In this document: piece by piece, positions 8,857 to 15,169 of the stretch
How positions within the stretch are numbered: the stretch's first letter is position 1
Layout: every line of letters starts with the position of its first letter
Source of the DNA: Candidatus Woesearchaeota archaeon
GTDB lineage: Archaea; Nanobdellota; Nanobdellia; Woesearchaeales; UBA12501
Reading direction: 5' to 3'
DNA length: 64,000 nucleotides
NCBI GenBank assembly: GCA_030651375.1
Contig: JAUSFM010000011.1
Coordinates: forward strand, 50,221-114,220
Position numbers and translations under genes: made by a program
The notes under the pieces: model-generated
What the model saw: only the letters and a program-made list of their open reading frames with translations
Databases searched by the model: none
Told to the model about the DNA's origin: nothing

Positions 8857-9732
8857 ATGAGTAAAGGCAAAAATATAAAAAGTGCATGCAAAAAACAACA
8901 GTCCATGAGTTCTCAGATTGAACAGGTTGTTGAGATTGCGCGTGAAGCAGGAGAGATTTTGAAGGAGCAGTATACGTCTCGCTCGTATTCTATTTCAACG
9001 AAGAGCGGCCCAACTGATTATGTCACCACGGCGGACCTTGCGTCAGAAGCACACATCAAAAAGCGGCTGGCTGAGCTGTTTCCCAACGACAAAATTTTTT
9101 CTGAAGAAGACACCAACCGGCCAACGAATTTTTCAGGCAGAGTATGGTTTGTTGACCCGCTGGATGGCACGGCAAGCTTTGTCGCGCATGAAGAAAATTT
9201 CACTGTGATTATAGGATTATGTGAAAACGGAACGCCGGTACTCGGTGTGGTCTGCGAACCGCTGTCGGGCGTTGTTTTTTATGCAGAAAAAAATAAGGGC
9301 GCGTGGAGAATTGAGGCAAACTCCAAAAAGAAGATACAAGTGAGCACCATACAGAATCTCAATGACGCACGCGTGTTGGTGGGCACGCGAACAACACCCG
9401 CGTTTATCAAGTCCGTTGTTATCTCGATGTCCTTCAAAGAATTTTTGAAAAAAGGAGACGGAATGTGCGGCCGCGTTTCATGCATTATTGCCCAAGGAGA
9501 AGCAGAATGCCGGGTGAATGTGAAGGTATCAAAGTGGGACACGTGCGGCCCGCAGATTATTCTTGAGGAAGCCGGGGGAAAAATGACTGACAGTGGCGGC
9601 AACCCGCCGGACTACGCGCAAAAAGAAGCTATGTGGCAGCGGTTAATAGTTTCGACTAACGGGAGCATCCACGCTGAAGTTCTTGAACAATTACAAGATA
9701 AAATGAATAAAAAAAGAGAAATAATAAATTAA
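8857..9732 (+). CDS. Inositol monophosphatase / FBPase / PAP-phosphatase family enzyme
   Basis: The 291-aa protein has the lithium-sensitive phosphatase motifs: FSEEDT near residue 85, WFVDPLDGTASF near 98-109 (metal ligands D, D) and KWDTCGPQIILEEAGG near 226-240 (WDxxxx). In archaea this family includes IMPase/FBPase and CysQ-like 3',5'-bisphosphate nucleotidase. The T-x-D-x-x-S-E and SEED spacing plus 'WDTCGPQIILEEAGG' is closest to the CysQ type, but substrate is unresolved. The start at 8857 has GAGGCG just upstream; an internal Met at 8905 is a shorter alternative, since the first 16 residues are basic and poorly conserved in character. Confidence 0.85.
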   Translation: MSKGKNIKSACKKQQSMSSQIEQVVEIAREAGEILKEQYTSRSYSISTKSGPTDYVTTADLASEAHIKKRLAELFPNDKIFSEEDTNRPTNFSGRVWFVDPLDGTASFVAHEENFTVIIGLCENGTPVLGVVCEPLSGVVFYAEKNKGAWRIEANSKKKIQVSTIQNLNDARVLVGTRTTPAFIKSVVISMSFKEFLKKGDGMCGRVSCIIAQGEAECRVNVKVSKWDTCGPQIILEEAGGKMTDSGGNPPDYAQKEAMWQRLIVSTNGSIHAEVLEQLQDKMNKKREIIN

Positions 9733-9743
9733 AGAAGCATGAA

Positions 9744-10019
9744 TTAAAAATTCATCACGCCGCGGATCTTATCAATGTTGTCAGCCACGTCCTGCCCTTT
9801 CTTGGTAAGCGAAAGAAGTTTGAGCCGCCCTTGCTTATCGAATTTTATCAGGCCGGATGTTTCCATTTGCTGCAAAATTTTGACCACGTGTGAATACGTG
9901 CAGTCGATTTGCTTTGCAAGCGAAGAAGCGTATACCTCATTTTTGGCATTCTTGAGACCAACCAACATCATGGCTGGTTTTTCACGAAAAAAGACGTTAA
10001 ATATCTCATTATTTTTCAT
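9744..10019 (-). CDS. Small winged-helix transcriptional regulator (MarR/ArsR-like)
   Basis: The 91-aa protein starts MKNNEIFNVFFREKPAMML. SSLAKQIDCTYSHVVKILQQ at about 32-51 is a helix-turn-helix with recognition helix, followed by the wing GLIKFDKQGRLKLLSLTKKG at about 54-75. Single-domain wHTH proteins of this size are common archaeal repressors. ATG 10019 is preferred over an upstream in-frame codon at 10034. The region upstream (10055-10105) contains overlapping TATA-like and dyad sequence around TATATTGAACATATAGTTC, so autoregulation is possible. It converges on the phosphatase gene. Confidence 0.7.
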   Translation of the reverse strand: MKNNEIFNVFFREKPAMMLVGLKNAKNEVYASSLAKQIDCTYSHVVKILQQMETSGLIKFDKQGRLKLLSLTKKGQDVADNIDKIRGVMNF

Positions 10020-10246
10020 GGTTATGCCCCCCATGCCAAACGATTTCGGCGAAGTATGGTATGTATATTGAACATATAGTTCTATCGTATATAGGTTTCA
10101 GTGTAGGGGATTCACCGGTTATTTTTAAATCTTTAGGTTTTTTGAGCATAACGAGGGAAAAAGTCACCACTCAAAAAGGAAATCAGCACATTCTTTTAAA
10201 ATGGTTTATAAAGCTTAAAACAGGGGATGGAACTACACACATGAAA

Positions 10247-10540
10247 CTACACCAAGCCAAGCTCGGTAAAACTGGCAATAATGCGAATTGAGCCAAGCAC
10301 TGCCATCAACAAGCCAAGCAGAATGGCAACCGTGCCGACCTTGTTAGTATGCAAACGCCATGCCTTGACCCCGCACCACACTGCTACAATGCCCATAATG
10401 AGCGGCAAAAAGAACATGCCCAGCAGGGCAATAATAATCCCGCCGATGCCGTAGATTGTTCCGGCAAGTTTCGGCCGCGGTGAAGGGGGAAAGGGAGGAT
10501 GAAGAAGCTCGCGCGCTGTTTTTTTCTTTTGCTTGGGCAT
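10247..10540 (-). CDS. Small DUF4190-like membrane protein
   Basis: The 97-aa protein starts MPKQKKKTARELLHPPFPPS, a basic, proline-rich cytoplasmic tail. Two hydrophobic segments follow at about 32-60 (IYGIGGIIIALLGMFFLPLI) and 72-90 (VGTVAILLGLLMAVLGSIRI) with a short GVKAWRLH link, the layout of DUF4190 proteins. The frame runs on to 10624, but the shared AT-rich promoter at 10561-10580 lies inside that extension, so ATG 10540 is chosen. No function is known. Confidence 0.6.
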   Translation of the reverse strand: MPKQKKKTARELLHPPFPPSPRPKLAGTIYGIGGIIIALLGMFFLPLIMGIVAVWCGVKAWRLHTNKVGTVAILLGLLMAVLGSIRIIASFTELGLV

Positions 10541-10560
10541 ACAATCTCTATACCGCTTTA

Positions 10561-10580
10561 GGTTTATAAATATTTTTATA
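10561..10580. promoter_or_regulatory. Divergent AT-rich promoter between the DUF4190-like gene and the XPD-type helicase gene
   Basis: GGTTTATAAATATTTTTATA contains a TATA match on each strand, about 25-40 bp from each start (10540 minus, 10603 plus), so one stretch probably serves both genes. Confidence 0.5.
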
Positions 10581-10602
10581 GTGCGCCGGAAAAAGAGAGG
10601 AT

Positions 10603-12519
10603 ATGGAACTGGAACCAGCATCAATATTGTTTCCGTACGAACGCATACGCGATGAGCAAAAAAAATTAATGCAGGACGTTCTTACCACGGTGCGTGAACG
10701 CAAGCATTTGCTGGCCCATGCGCCGACGGGCTTGGGAAAAACAGCTGCAGCACTTGCACCAGCATTAGGTCACGTGCTGAACCAAAAAGAAAAAAATAAA
10801 GTGATATTTTTTCTCACGGCGCGACACACTCAGCACCTCATTGCATTAGAAACCATTCGGCAGATTAAACAAAAATATAATCTTACCATTGATGTGTGTG
10901 ATATTATTGGGAAAAAACATATGTGCGCCCAGCCCGGCGCCGCGCTGCTGCCGAGCAGTGATTTTAGCGAGTTCTGCAAAAAAGTGCGTGAAGATGGAAC
11001 CTGCGAGTTTTATCAAAACTGCCGCGGAGGAAAAACAAACCCTGAAACAAAACTCACGGTGCTGGGCGAGAAGGCCCTCGCCGATATCCGCAGTATCCAG
11101 CCCTGCGCAGTTGACGTTCTCGTTGCCGCCTGCACCGAAGAAAAAGTATGCCCGTATGAGATCACGCTCGCGCTCGCAAAAAAAGCGCAGGTAGTTATTG
11201 CGGATTATTCGTATATGTTTCATCCCACGATCCGCAACTCATTTTTGGCAAAAGCAGGCAGAGAATTGAAGGACTGTATCATTGTTGTCGACGAAGGCCA
11301 CAATCTGCCGAGCAGAATCCGCGACCTTATGACTGAACTATTGACCAGCAACACGCTGAAGTACGCCATTAAGGAAGCAAAAAAATTCAACTATATGAAT
11401 GTTGTTGAAGAGCTCGCGGGCCTCCAAAATATATTTCTCGCGTTTGTTGAAAAGCTGCGGAGCAAGCCCGGCTTTGGAACATGGGAAATGAAAGTCACGC
11501 AGAAGGAATTTATGGATGCGGTGCAGGCGATTCGCGACTATGATTCGCTGGTCATTGATTATCAAACCATCAGCGAGGCAATCCGCGGTGTGCAGCGGCG
11601 CTCGTTCATTGGCAGTGTTGCCGGATTTTTGGAGGCATGGAAGCAGGGAGCGGATGATGGCTTTTGCCGGATTTTTTCGCTCAAGCCCGGACGCGATGAG
11701 ACAATGATGCTTTCCTATCGCTGCCTTGACCCATCGCTGCTTACACGATCGGTGTTCGCGGAATGCCACGCCAGCATTATCATGAGCGGCACGCTGAATC
11801 CGACGAGCATGTACGCTGATTTGTTGGGATATGAAGCAGAGCGGTGCATTGAACGGGCGTACGATGACCCGTTTATCGAGGACAATCGGCTTGCGCTCGT
11901 GATTCCGGAGACCACGACGAAGTTCGCCCTGCGTAGTGAAGGGCAGTTTAAAAAAATCGCGGAGATTTGTTCAAAAATTGTGCACGCGGTGCCGGGCAAT
12001 GTCGCGATTTTTTTCCCAAGCTATGACATCCGCAACAAAGTCCACACATATTTTCATGAGCTATGCACGAGAACCGTTTTCGTTGAACAGCCGGGCATGA
12101 CCAAGCAGGAAAAAACAGAATTGCTGGAACGGTTCAAGCACGCCCAGAAAACAGGCGCGGTGCTGCTGGGCGCGATTAGCGGCAATTTCGCCGAGGGGAT
12201 TGACTTGCCGGGTGATTTGCTGAAGGGAGTTATTGTTGTGGGGTTGCCATTGTCCCAGCCGGATTTGGAAACGCAGGAGCTCATCAAGTATTACGACGGA
12301 AAATTCAAGCGCGGCTGGGATTATGGATATATTTTTCCGGCGTTCATCAAATGCTTGCAGGGCGCCGGCCGGTGCATTCGCACAGAAACCGACCGCGGCG
12401 TCGTGGTATTTCTCGATGAGCGGTACACATGGCCCCGGTACGCCCGCTGTTTTCCAGAAGATTATGGCGTGCGGGTTGCGCAGGACTACGTCGGAGAGAT
12501 TGAAGAATTCTTTGGATGA
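10603..12519 (+). CDS. XPD/Rad3-family ATP-dependent DNA helicase with Fe-S cluster
   Basis: The 638-aa superfamily 2 helicase has Walker A HAPTGLGKTAAA at about 38-49, DEAH-box variant VDEGHN at about 228-233 and motif VI QGAGRCIRTETDRG at about 586-599. Cysteines between motifs I and II (KKHMCAQP, SEFCKKV, DGTCEFYQNC, AACTEEKVCPYE) supply the 4Fe-4S ligands typical of XPD, which unwinds 5' to 3' in repair. The N-terminus (FPYERIRDEQKKLMQDVLTT) is the Q-type motif of the family. Length is as expected for archaeal XPD (about 550-650). ATG 10603 follows the divergent promoter closely. Confidence 0.93.
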   Translation: MELEPASILFPYERIRDEQKKLMQDVLTTVRERKHLLAHAPTGLGKTAAALAPALGHVLNQKEKNKVIFFLTARHTQHLIALETIRQIKQKYNLTIDVCDIIGKKHMCAQPGAALLPSSDFSEFCKKVREDGTCEFYQNCRGGKTNPETKLTVLGEKALADIRSIQPCAVDVLVAACTEEKVCPYEITLALAKKAQVVIADYSYMFHPTIRNSFLAKAGRELKDCIIVVDEGHNLPSRIRDLMTELLTSNTLKYAIKEAKKFNYMNVVEELAGLQNIFLAFVEKLRSKPGFGTWEMKVTQKEFMDAVQAIRDYDSLVIDYQTISEAIRGVQRRSFIGSVAGFLEAWKQGADDGFCRIFSLKPGRDETMMLSYRCLDPSLLTRSVFAECHASIIMSGTLNPTSMYADLLGYEAERCIERAYDDPFIEDNRLALVIPETTTKFALRSEGQFKKIAEICSKIVHAVPGNVAIFFPSYDIRNKVHTYFHELCTRTVFVEQPGMTKQEKTELLERFKHAQKTGAVLLGAISGNFAEGIDLPGDLLKGVIVVGLPLSQPDLETQELIKYYDGKFKRGWDYGYIFPAFIKCLQGAGRCIRTETDRGVVVFLDERYTWPRYARCFPEDYGVRVAQDYVGEIEEFFG

Positions 12520-12531
12520 CTGAAAAAAAAT

Positions 12532-12942
12532 TCACTGCGCCTGTTTCATCGAATAGGCAACGACTCCGTCAATAGTAAGAACACCCTGATGGTAGTCGGG
12601 ACCACGTATGCAAATAGTTACTTTTTTCAATCTGGTAAATTGTAGATACTGATCGTACGGCGGTTGAACTGGTGCGCACCGTCCGAGAGATCCGATAAAA
12701 CCGTCATCAAAGACCTTGTCTTTGACAAGTGGGCCAGAATAGACGAGCCGTTGATTCTGGTCATGCACGATTATTGATTCAATGTGCACCAAGTCACCGA
12801 CGCGATGGCTCTTGGCGATAGTAAAGGGTGCAGAGATATGAAGATTATAGAGTTCAACCCGCATGGTTTCAGGCGCACTGGTTTGTGCAGTACTGCGCAT
12901 CATACCTTCGCCGCAGCGTTCAGCACGAATCTCCAAGCCCAT
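12532..12942 (-). CDS. Conserved-looking hypothetical protein
   Basis: The 136-aa protein starts MGLEIRAERCGEGMMRSTAQ. I do not recognise a family. The middle (SHRVGDLVHIESIIVHDQNQ, RLVYSGPLVKDKVFDDG) reads as beta-strand-rich. The ORF extends to 13008, but a minus-strand TATA (CTTTAAATATCCT, 12961-12973) sits 20-30 bp before ATG 12942, making that a leaderless start. It converges on the XPD-type helicase gene with 12 bp between stops. Confidence 0.55.
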   Translation of the reverse strand: MGLEIRAERCGEGMMRSTAQTSAPETMRVELYNLHISAPFTIAKSHRVGDLVHIESIIVHDQNQRLVYSGPLVKDKVFDDGFIGSLGRCAPVQPPYDQYLQFTRLKKVTICIRGPDYHQGVLTIDGVVAYSMKQAQ

Positions 12943-12960
12943 CGCCCACAAAGAGTGAGA

Positions 12961-12973
12961 AGGATATTTAAAG
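12961..12973 (-). promoter_or_regulatory. TATA box for the hypothetical gene starting at 12942
   Basis: The minus strand reads CTTTAAATATCCT, centred about 25 bp upstream of ATG 12942, predicting a leaderless transcript. Confidence 0.5.
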
Positions 12974-13040
12974 TTTTTCAGCGCACAACCAGTATACACA
13001 TTACACAACTAATGACCAAAATACATCGAAAATGACAATA

Positions 13041-13050
13041 TTTATATACC
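13041..13050 (+). promoter_or_regulatory. TATA box of the gene starting at 13082
   Basis: TTTATATACC lies about 35 bp upstream of GTG 13082. AGGGTGAAA follows at 13072-13080 as a ribosome site for the GTG. Confidence 0.5.
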
Positions 13051-13081
13051 AGTTATGCTATTAGTATCTTAGGGTGAAAGA

Positions 13082-13507
13082 GTGGTCATTTTGTTCGACC
13101 AGTACAATCTGCCGAAGGACGTGTTTGAAGTGGTGTTCGCAACCGAACAGCAAGTCAAAGTAGGTCGCCTCTTACTCGAAGAACTGAAGTCCCACGACGG
13201 CGAGCTGGGTAAGACCGAAATGTCCCTATTCGCCAATCGGCTCCATGACGGCACCCTTATTGAAACTGAAGAAACCCGCGGGCCGGTCAAGCGCGCAGTC
13301 AAGGAAAAACTATCTTACAACAAGCGCCAGTTTTACGACCGAATCCTAACCCCCATGCGCGCTATGGGTATGATTGATTTTGACATGTACAAGAAACGCT
13401 ACCGGGTTTCAGACCGGTTCAGCAGGGCGCTCCAGAAAGTGAGCGTCATGTGGAAAGCAGAAACGTATCCAAAAGGCACTGCCCCGCCGGTGGTGTTCAA
13501 TGATTAA
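13082..13507 (+). CDS. Putative DNA-binding protein, winged-helix-like
   Basis: The 141-aa protein has a GTG start supported by AGGGTGA just upstream. The sequence is charged and mostly helical, ending in a likely helix-turn-helix plus wing: KLSYNKRQFYDRILTPMRAM then GMIDFDMYKKRYRVSDRF. The order 'helix - RILTPMRAMGMI - K-R-Y-R-V-S' is what archaeal wHTH regulators show. No ligand domain is seen. Regulator function is inferred from secondary-structure reading only; I do not recognise a named family. Confidence 0.5.
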   Translation: MVILFDQYNLPKDVFEVVFATEQQVKVGRLLLEELKSHDGELGKTEMSLFANRLHDGTLIETEETRGPVKRAVKEKLSYNKRQFYDRILTPMRAMGMIDFDMYKKRYRVSDRFSRALQKVSVMWKAETYPKGTAPPVVFND

Positions 13508-13527
13508 TCCAAGTATTACTCACATTC

Positions 13528-13600
13528 ACAACGGCTCCTTGGTGATGCCCAAGTTCTCAACCACCCCCCAACATGAGTCCTTCTCTCCGGGGGCCGTTGT
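13528..13600. ncRNA. Candidate structured RNA or terminator: three-way junction
   Basis: ACAACGGC at 13528-13535 is complementary to GCCGTTGT at 13593-13600. Inside lie a hairpin CTTGG..CCAAG (13538-13553) and a C-run/G-run helix (CCCC 13566-13569 with GGGG 13589-13592). On the plus strand a T-run follows (13603-13607), so it could be the 3' end signal of the gene ending at 13507; on the minus strand it could belong to a transcript from the element at 13685-13870. Strand and role are not resolved. Confidence 0.35.
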
Positions 13601-13684
13601 ACTTTTTCTTCGACGAATAGTATGAATAGTACAGATTGGTTTACATACTATTTTTTTAAGTTTGTTGTTAAAAATCTGCATCAG

Positions 13685-13870
13685 CCAATAGAGACGGTAA
13701 CGGCAAGGGGCGAATTGTGAAGGAACTGTTTCAGTACGGTGGCACAATCAATCATTCCATCAAGGGCGAAAATCTGGCGCCCGATTTTCGCCGCTCGGGA
13801 AAACCAGACTGTGCGATAGCATTCGTATCTTGCCCGTTCTTGTTTGTCGTGTGAAACCTGTTCTTCTTTG
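13685..13870 (-). repeat. Dispersed palindromic intergenic element, copy A
   Basis: The minus strand of this stretch aligns with the plus strand of copies at 29368-29546 and 36980-37162. Shared blocks, in order, are CGGGCAAGA, CGAATGCT, CGCACA, TCTG.TTTTCCCG, the 28-nt palindrome (here 13765-13792, GGCGAAAATC..GATTTTCGCC on the plus strand, one mismatch), TGATGGAATGA, GTGCC and CCCCTTGCCGTT. No convincing protein frame runs through it. A strong minus-strand TATA sits upstream at 13905-13919. See findings. Confidence 0.65.
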
Positions 13871-13904
13871 GCCAGATTAGTAGTTGCACCAAATAAGGCA
13901 AGTT

Positions 13905-13919
13905 AGGTTTTATAACCCC
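13905..13919 (-). promoter_or_regulatory. TATA box pointing into intergenic element copy A
   Basis: The minus strand reads GGGGTTATAAAACCT, a good archaeal TATA. No credible protein start follows on that strand within 150 bp, so it may drive an RNA starting near 13885 and covering the palindromic element. Confidence 0.4.
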
Positions 13920-14003
13920 ACCATGCACAGATCCATGCGCCCTTCAAAAACTATATGCTCAAAAACAATAAACTTTTTAAAGGGTTTATCTTCTTCTCAG
14001 CGT

Positions 14004-14270
14004 ATGTCAGAAGACGAAGTAAACGAAGCAGCTGAAGACAACCTTGAAACAGAAGAAGGCCGCGAAGAAGCAGCAGAAGATGATGAGATCGAGCCCTGGG
14101 AAGAAGGATTTATCGAAGGCGCCAACATGGAAGGCCAGCTCGGCAAATGCGCCAACTGTGGTGACATGATAACCGCGGAAAATTGTGTTGAGAAAAAAAT
14201 CGATGGCGAATTGAAACGATTCTGTTCTGAAAAATGCTTTGAAAAATACGAAGAGAAACATGCGGAGTAA
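14004..14270 (+). CDS. Small acidic protein with C-terminal Cys4 zinc ribbon
   Basis: The 88-aa protein starts MSEDEVNEAAEDNLETEEGR, a very acidic N-terminal 45 residues. A zinc site follows with GKCANCGDMI (CxxC) and KRFCSEKCFEKYEEK (CxxxC), a TRASH/FCS-like treble clef or ribbon. It may bind a protein partner or metal. The frame runs to 13884 upstream, but the TATA-like ACTTTTTAAAGG (13972-13983) favours ATG 14004. The stop is 2 bp from the transporter start, so the two are probably cotranscribed. Confidence 0.65.
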   Translation: MSEDEVNEAAEDNLETEEGREEAAEDDEIEPWEEGFIEGANMEGQLGKCANCGDMITAENCVEKKIDGELKRFCSEKCFEKYEEKHAE

Positions 14271-14272
14271 GC

Positions 14273-15133
14273 ATGAATACCGGCATTCTGTATGCGCTTC
14301 TTGCTATGGCGGCGTATGGATTGTCTGATGTGTTTGCCAAAGCGCAGATACATAGATTCAGCAGGTCGCTTATTTTGTTCATGCGTGGCGTGCTGATATC
14401 GATGGTGCTCGGAAGCATCGTGCTGCTCTACCCTGCACCAGTCCCGATATCGCCCTTCTTGTTGTTCACGGTCGCTCTTGGCATTGCGGGATTTGTGCCG
14501 GTGTATTTTTACTTGAGCGCCGTCAAAAAAGGCAATTTGAGTATTGTTGCGCCGATTGCAAAAAGCGCGGTCATCATCACCGTTCTTTTATCGCTGCTGT
14601 TTCTCAATGAACGCTTGAACCTTATCCAAGCAGTCCTTATCTGCGTGATTATTCTCGGCGTGCTGCTGTTGTCCATGAACATCCGTTCTCTCTTCACCCT
14701 CCGCTGGAAGGAAACACATGCAGGAGTACTTCCGGCGTTGGTCGCCGCACTCTTGTGGGGCGTTGCCTTTTTTGTGTGGAAGTTTCCAGTACAAGCATAC
14801 GGCCCGCTGTTCTGTGCGTTCGTAACTGAAACAGGCGTTGCAGTTGGAGCACTGCCATTTCTGAAAAAAGAGGACATCCCTGCACTGCGAAAAATGAACT
14901 GGAAATTGTTCGGAATAGTTTTCGCATGCGCCATGACAACACTCCTCGGCACCATCGGCTACATGAAAGCGATTTCCATGGCGCCGTTAAGTCTGGTGAT
15001 GCCGATTGTGACGGCAACGCCGGTTGTCTCGACGCTTATCGCCGTGACCTATTTCAAGGAACGGCTCAGCGCAGTGCAGTGGCTTGGGGGGATTCTTGTT
15101 GTCAGCGGTATTGCGCTGCTGTTTGTGATGTAG
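14273..15133 (+). CDS. EamA/DMT-family membrane transporter
   Basis: The 286-aa protein has about ten hydrophobic segments in two EamA halves. The first runs from residue 1 (LYALLAMAAYGLSDVFAKAQ) to about 125 and ends with LNERLNLIQAVLICVIILGV. The second begins near 145 (LPALVAALLWGVAFFVWKFP) and ends with YFKERLSAVQWLGGILVVSG. The paired 'E-R-L-x-x-x-Q' loop is the drug/metabolite transporter hallmark. Substrate cannot be read from sequence. It follows the zinc-ribbon gene directly. Confidence 0.88.
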   Translation: MNTGILYALLAMAAYGLSDVFAKAQIHRFSRSLILFMRGVLISMVLGSIVLLYPAPVPISPFLLFTVALGIAGFVPVYFYLSAVKKGNLSIVAPIAKSAVIITVLLSLLFLNERLNLIQAVLICVIILGVLLLSMNIRSLFTLRWKETHAGVLPALVAALLWGVAFFVWKFPVQAYGPLFCAFVTETGVAVGALPFLKKEDIPALRKMNWKLFGIVFACAMTTLLGTIGYMKAISMAPLSLVMPIVTATPVVSTLIAVTYFKERLSAVQWLGGILVVSGIALLFVM

Positions 15134-15169
15134 GAAGGTTTAAAAACCTTCGATTAATTCTTTGAGCAT

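Noticed and set aside
10241..10291. 16-codon ORF after a TATA-like sequence (TTTATAAAGC)
   Set aside because: It overlaps the 3' end of the convergent DUF4190-like gene, and the peptide has no distinguishing feature.
13526..13747. A 73-aa minus-strand frame
   Set aside because: It runs across the three-way-junction candidate and the end of the palindromic element, with no ribosome site and composition unlike a protein.
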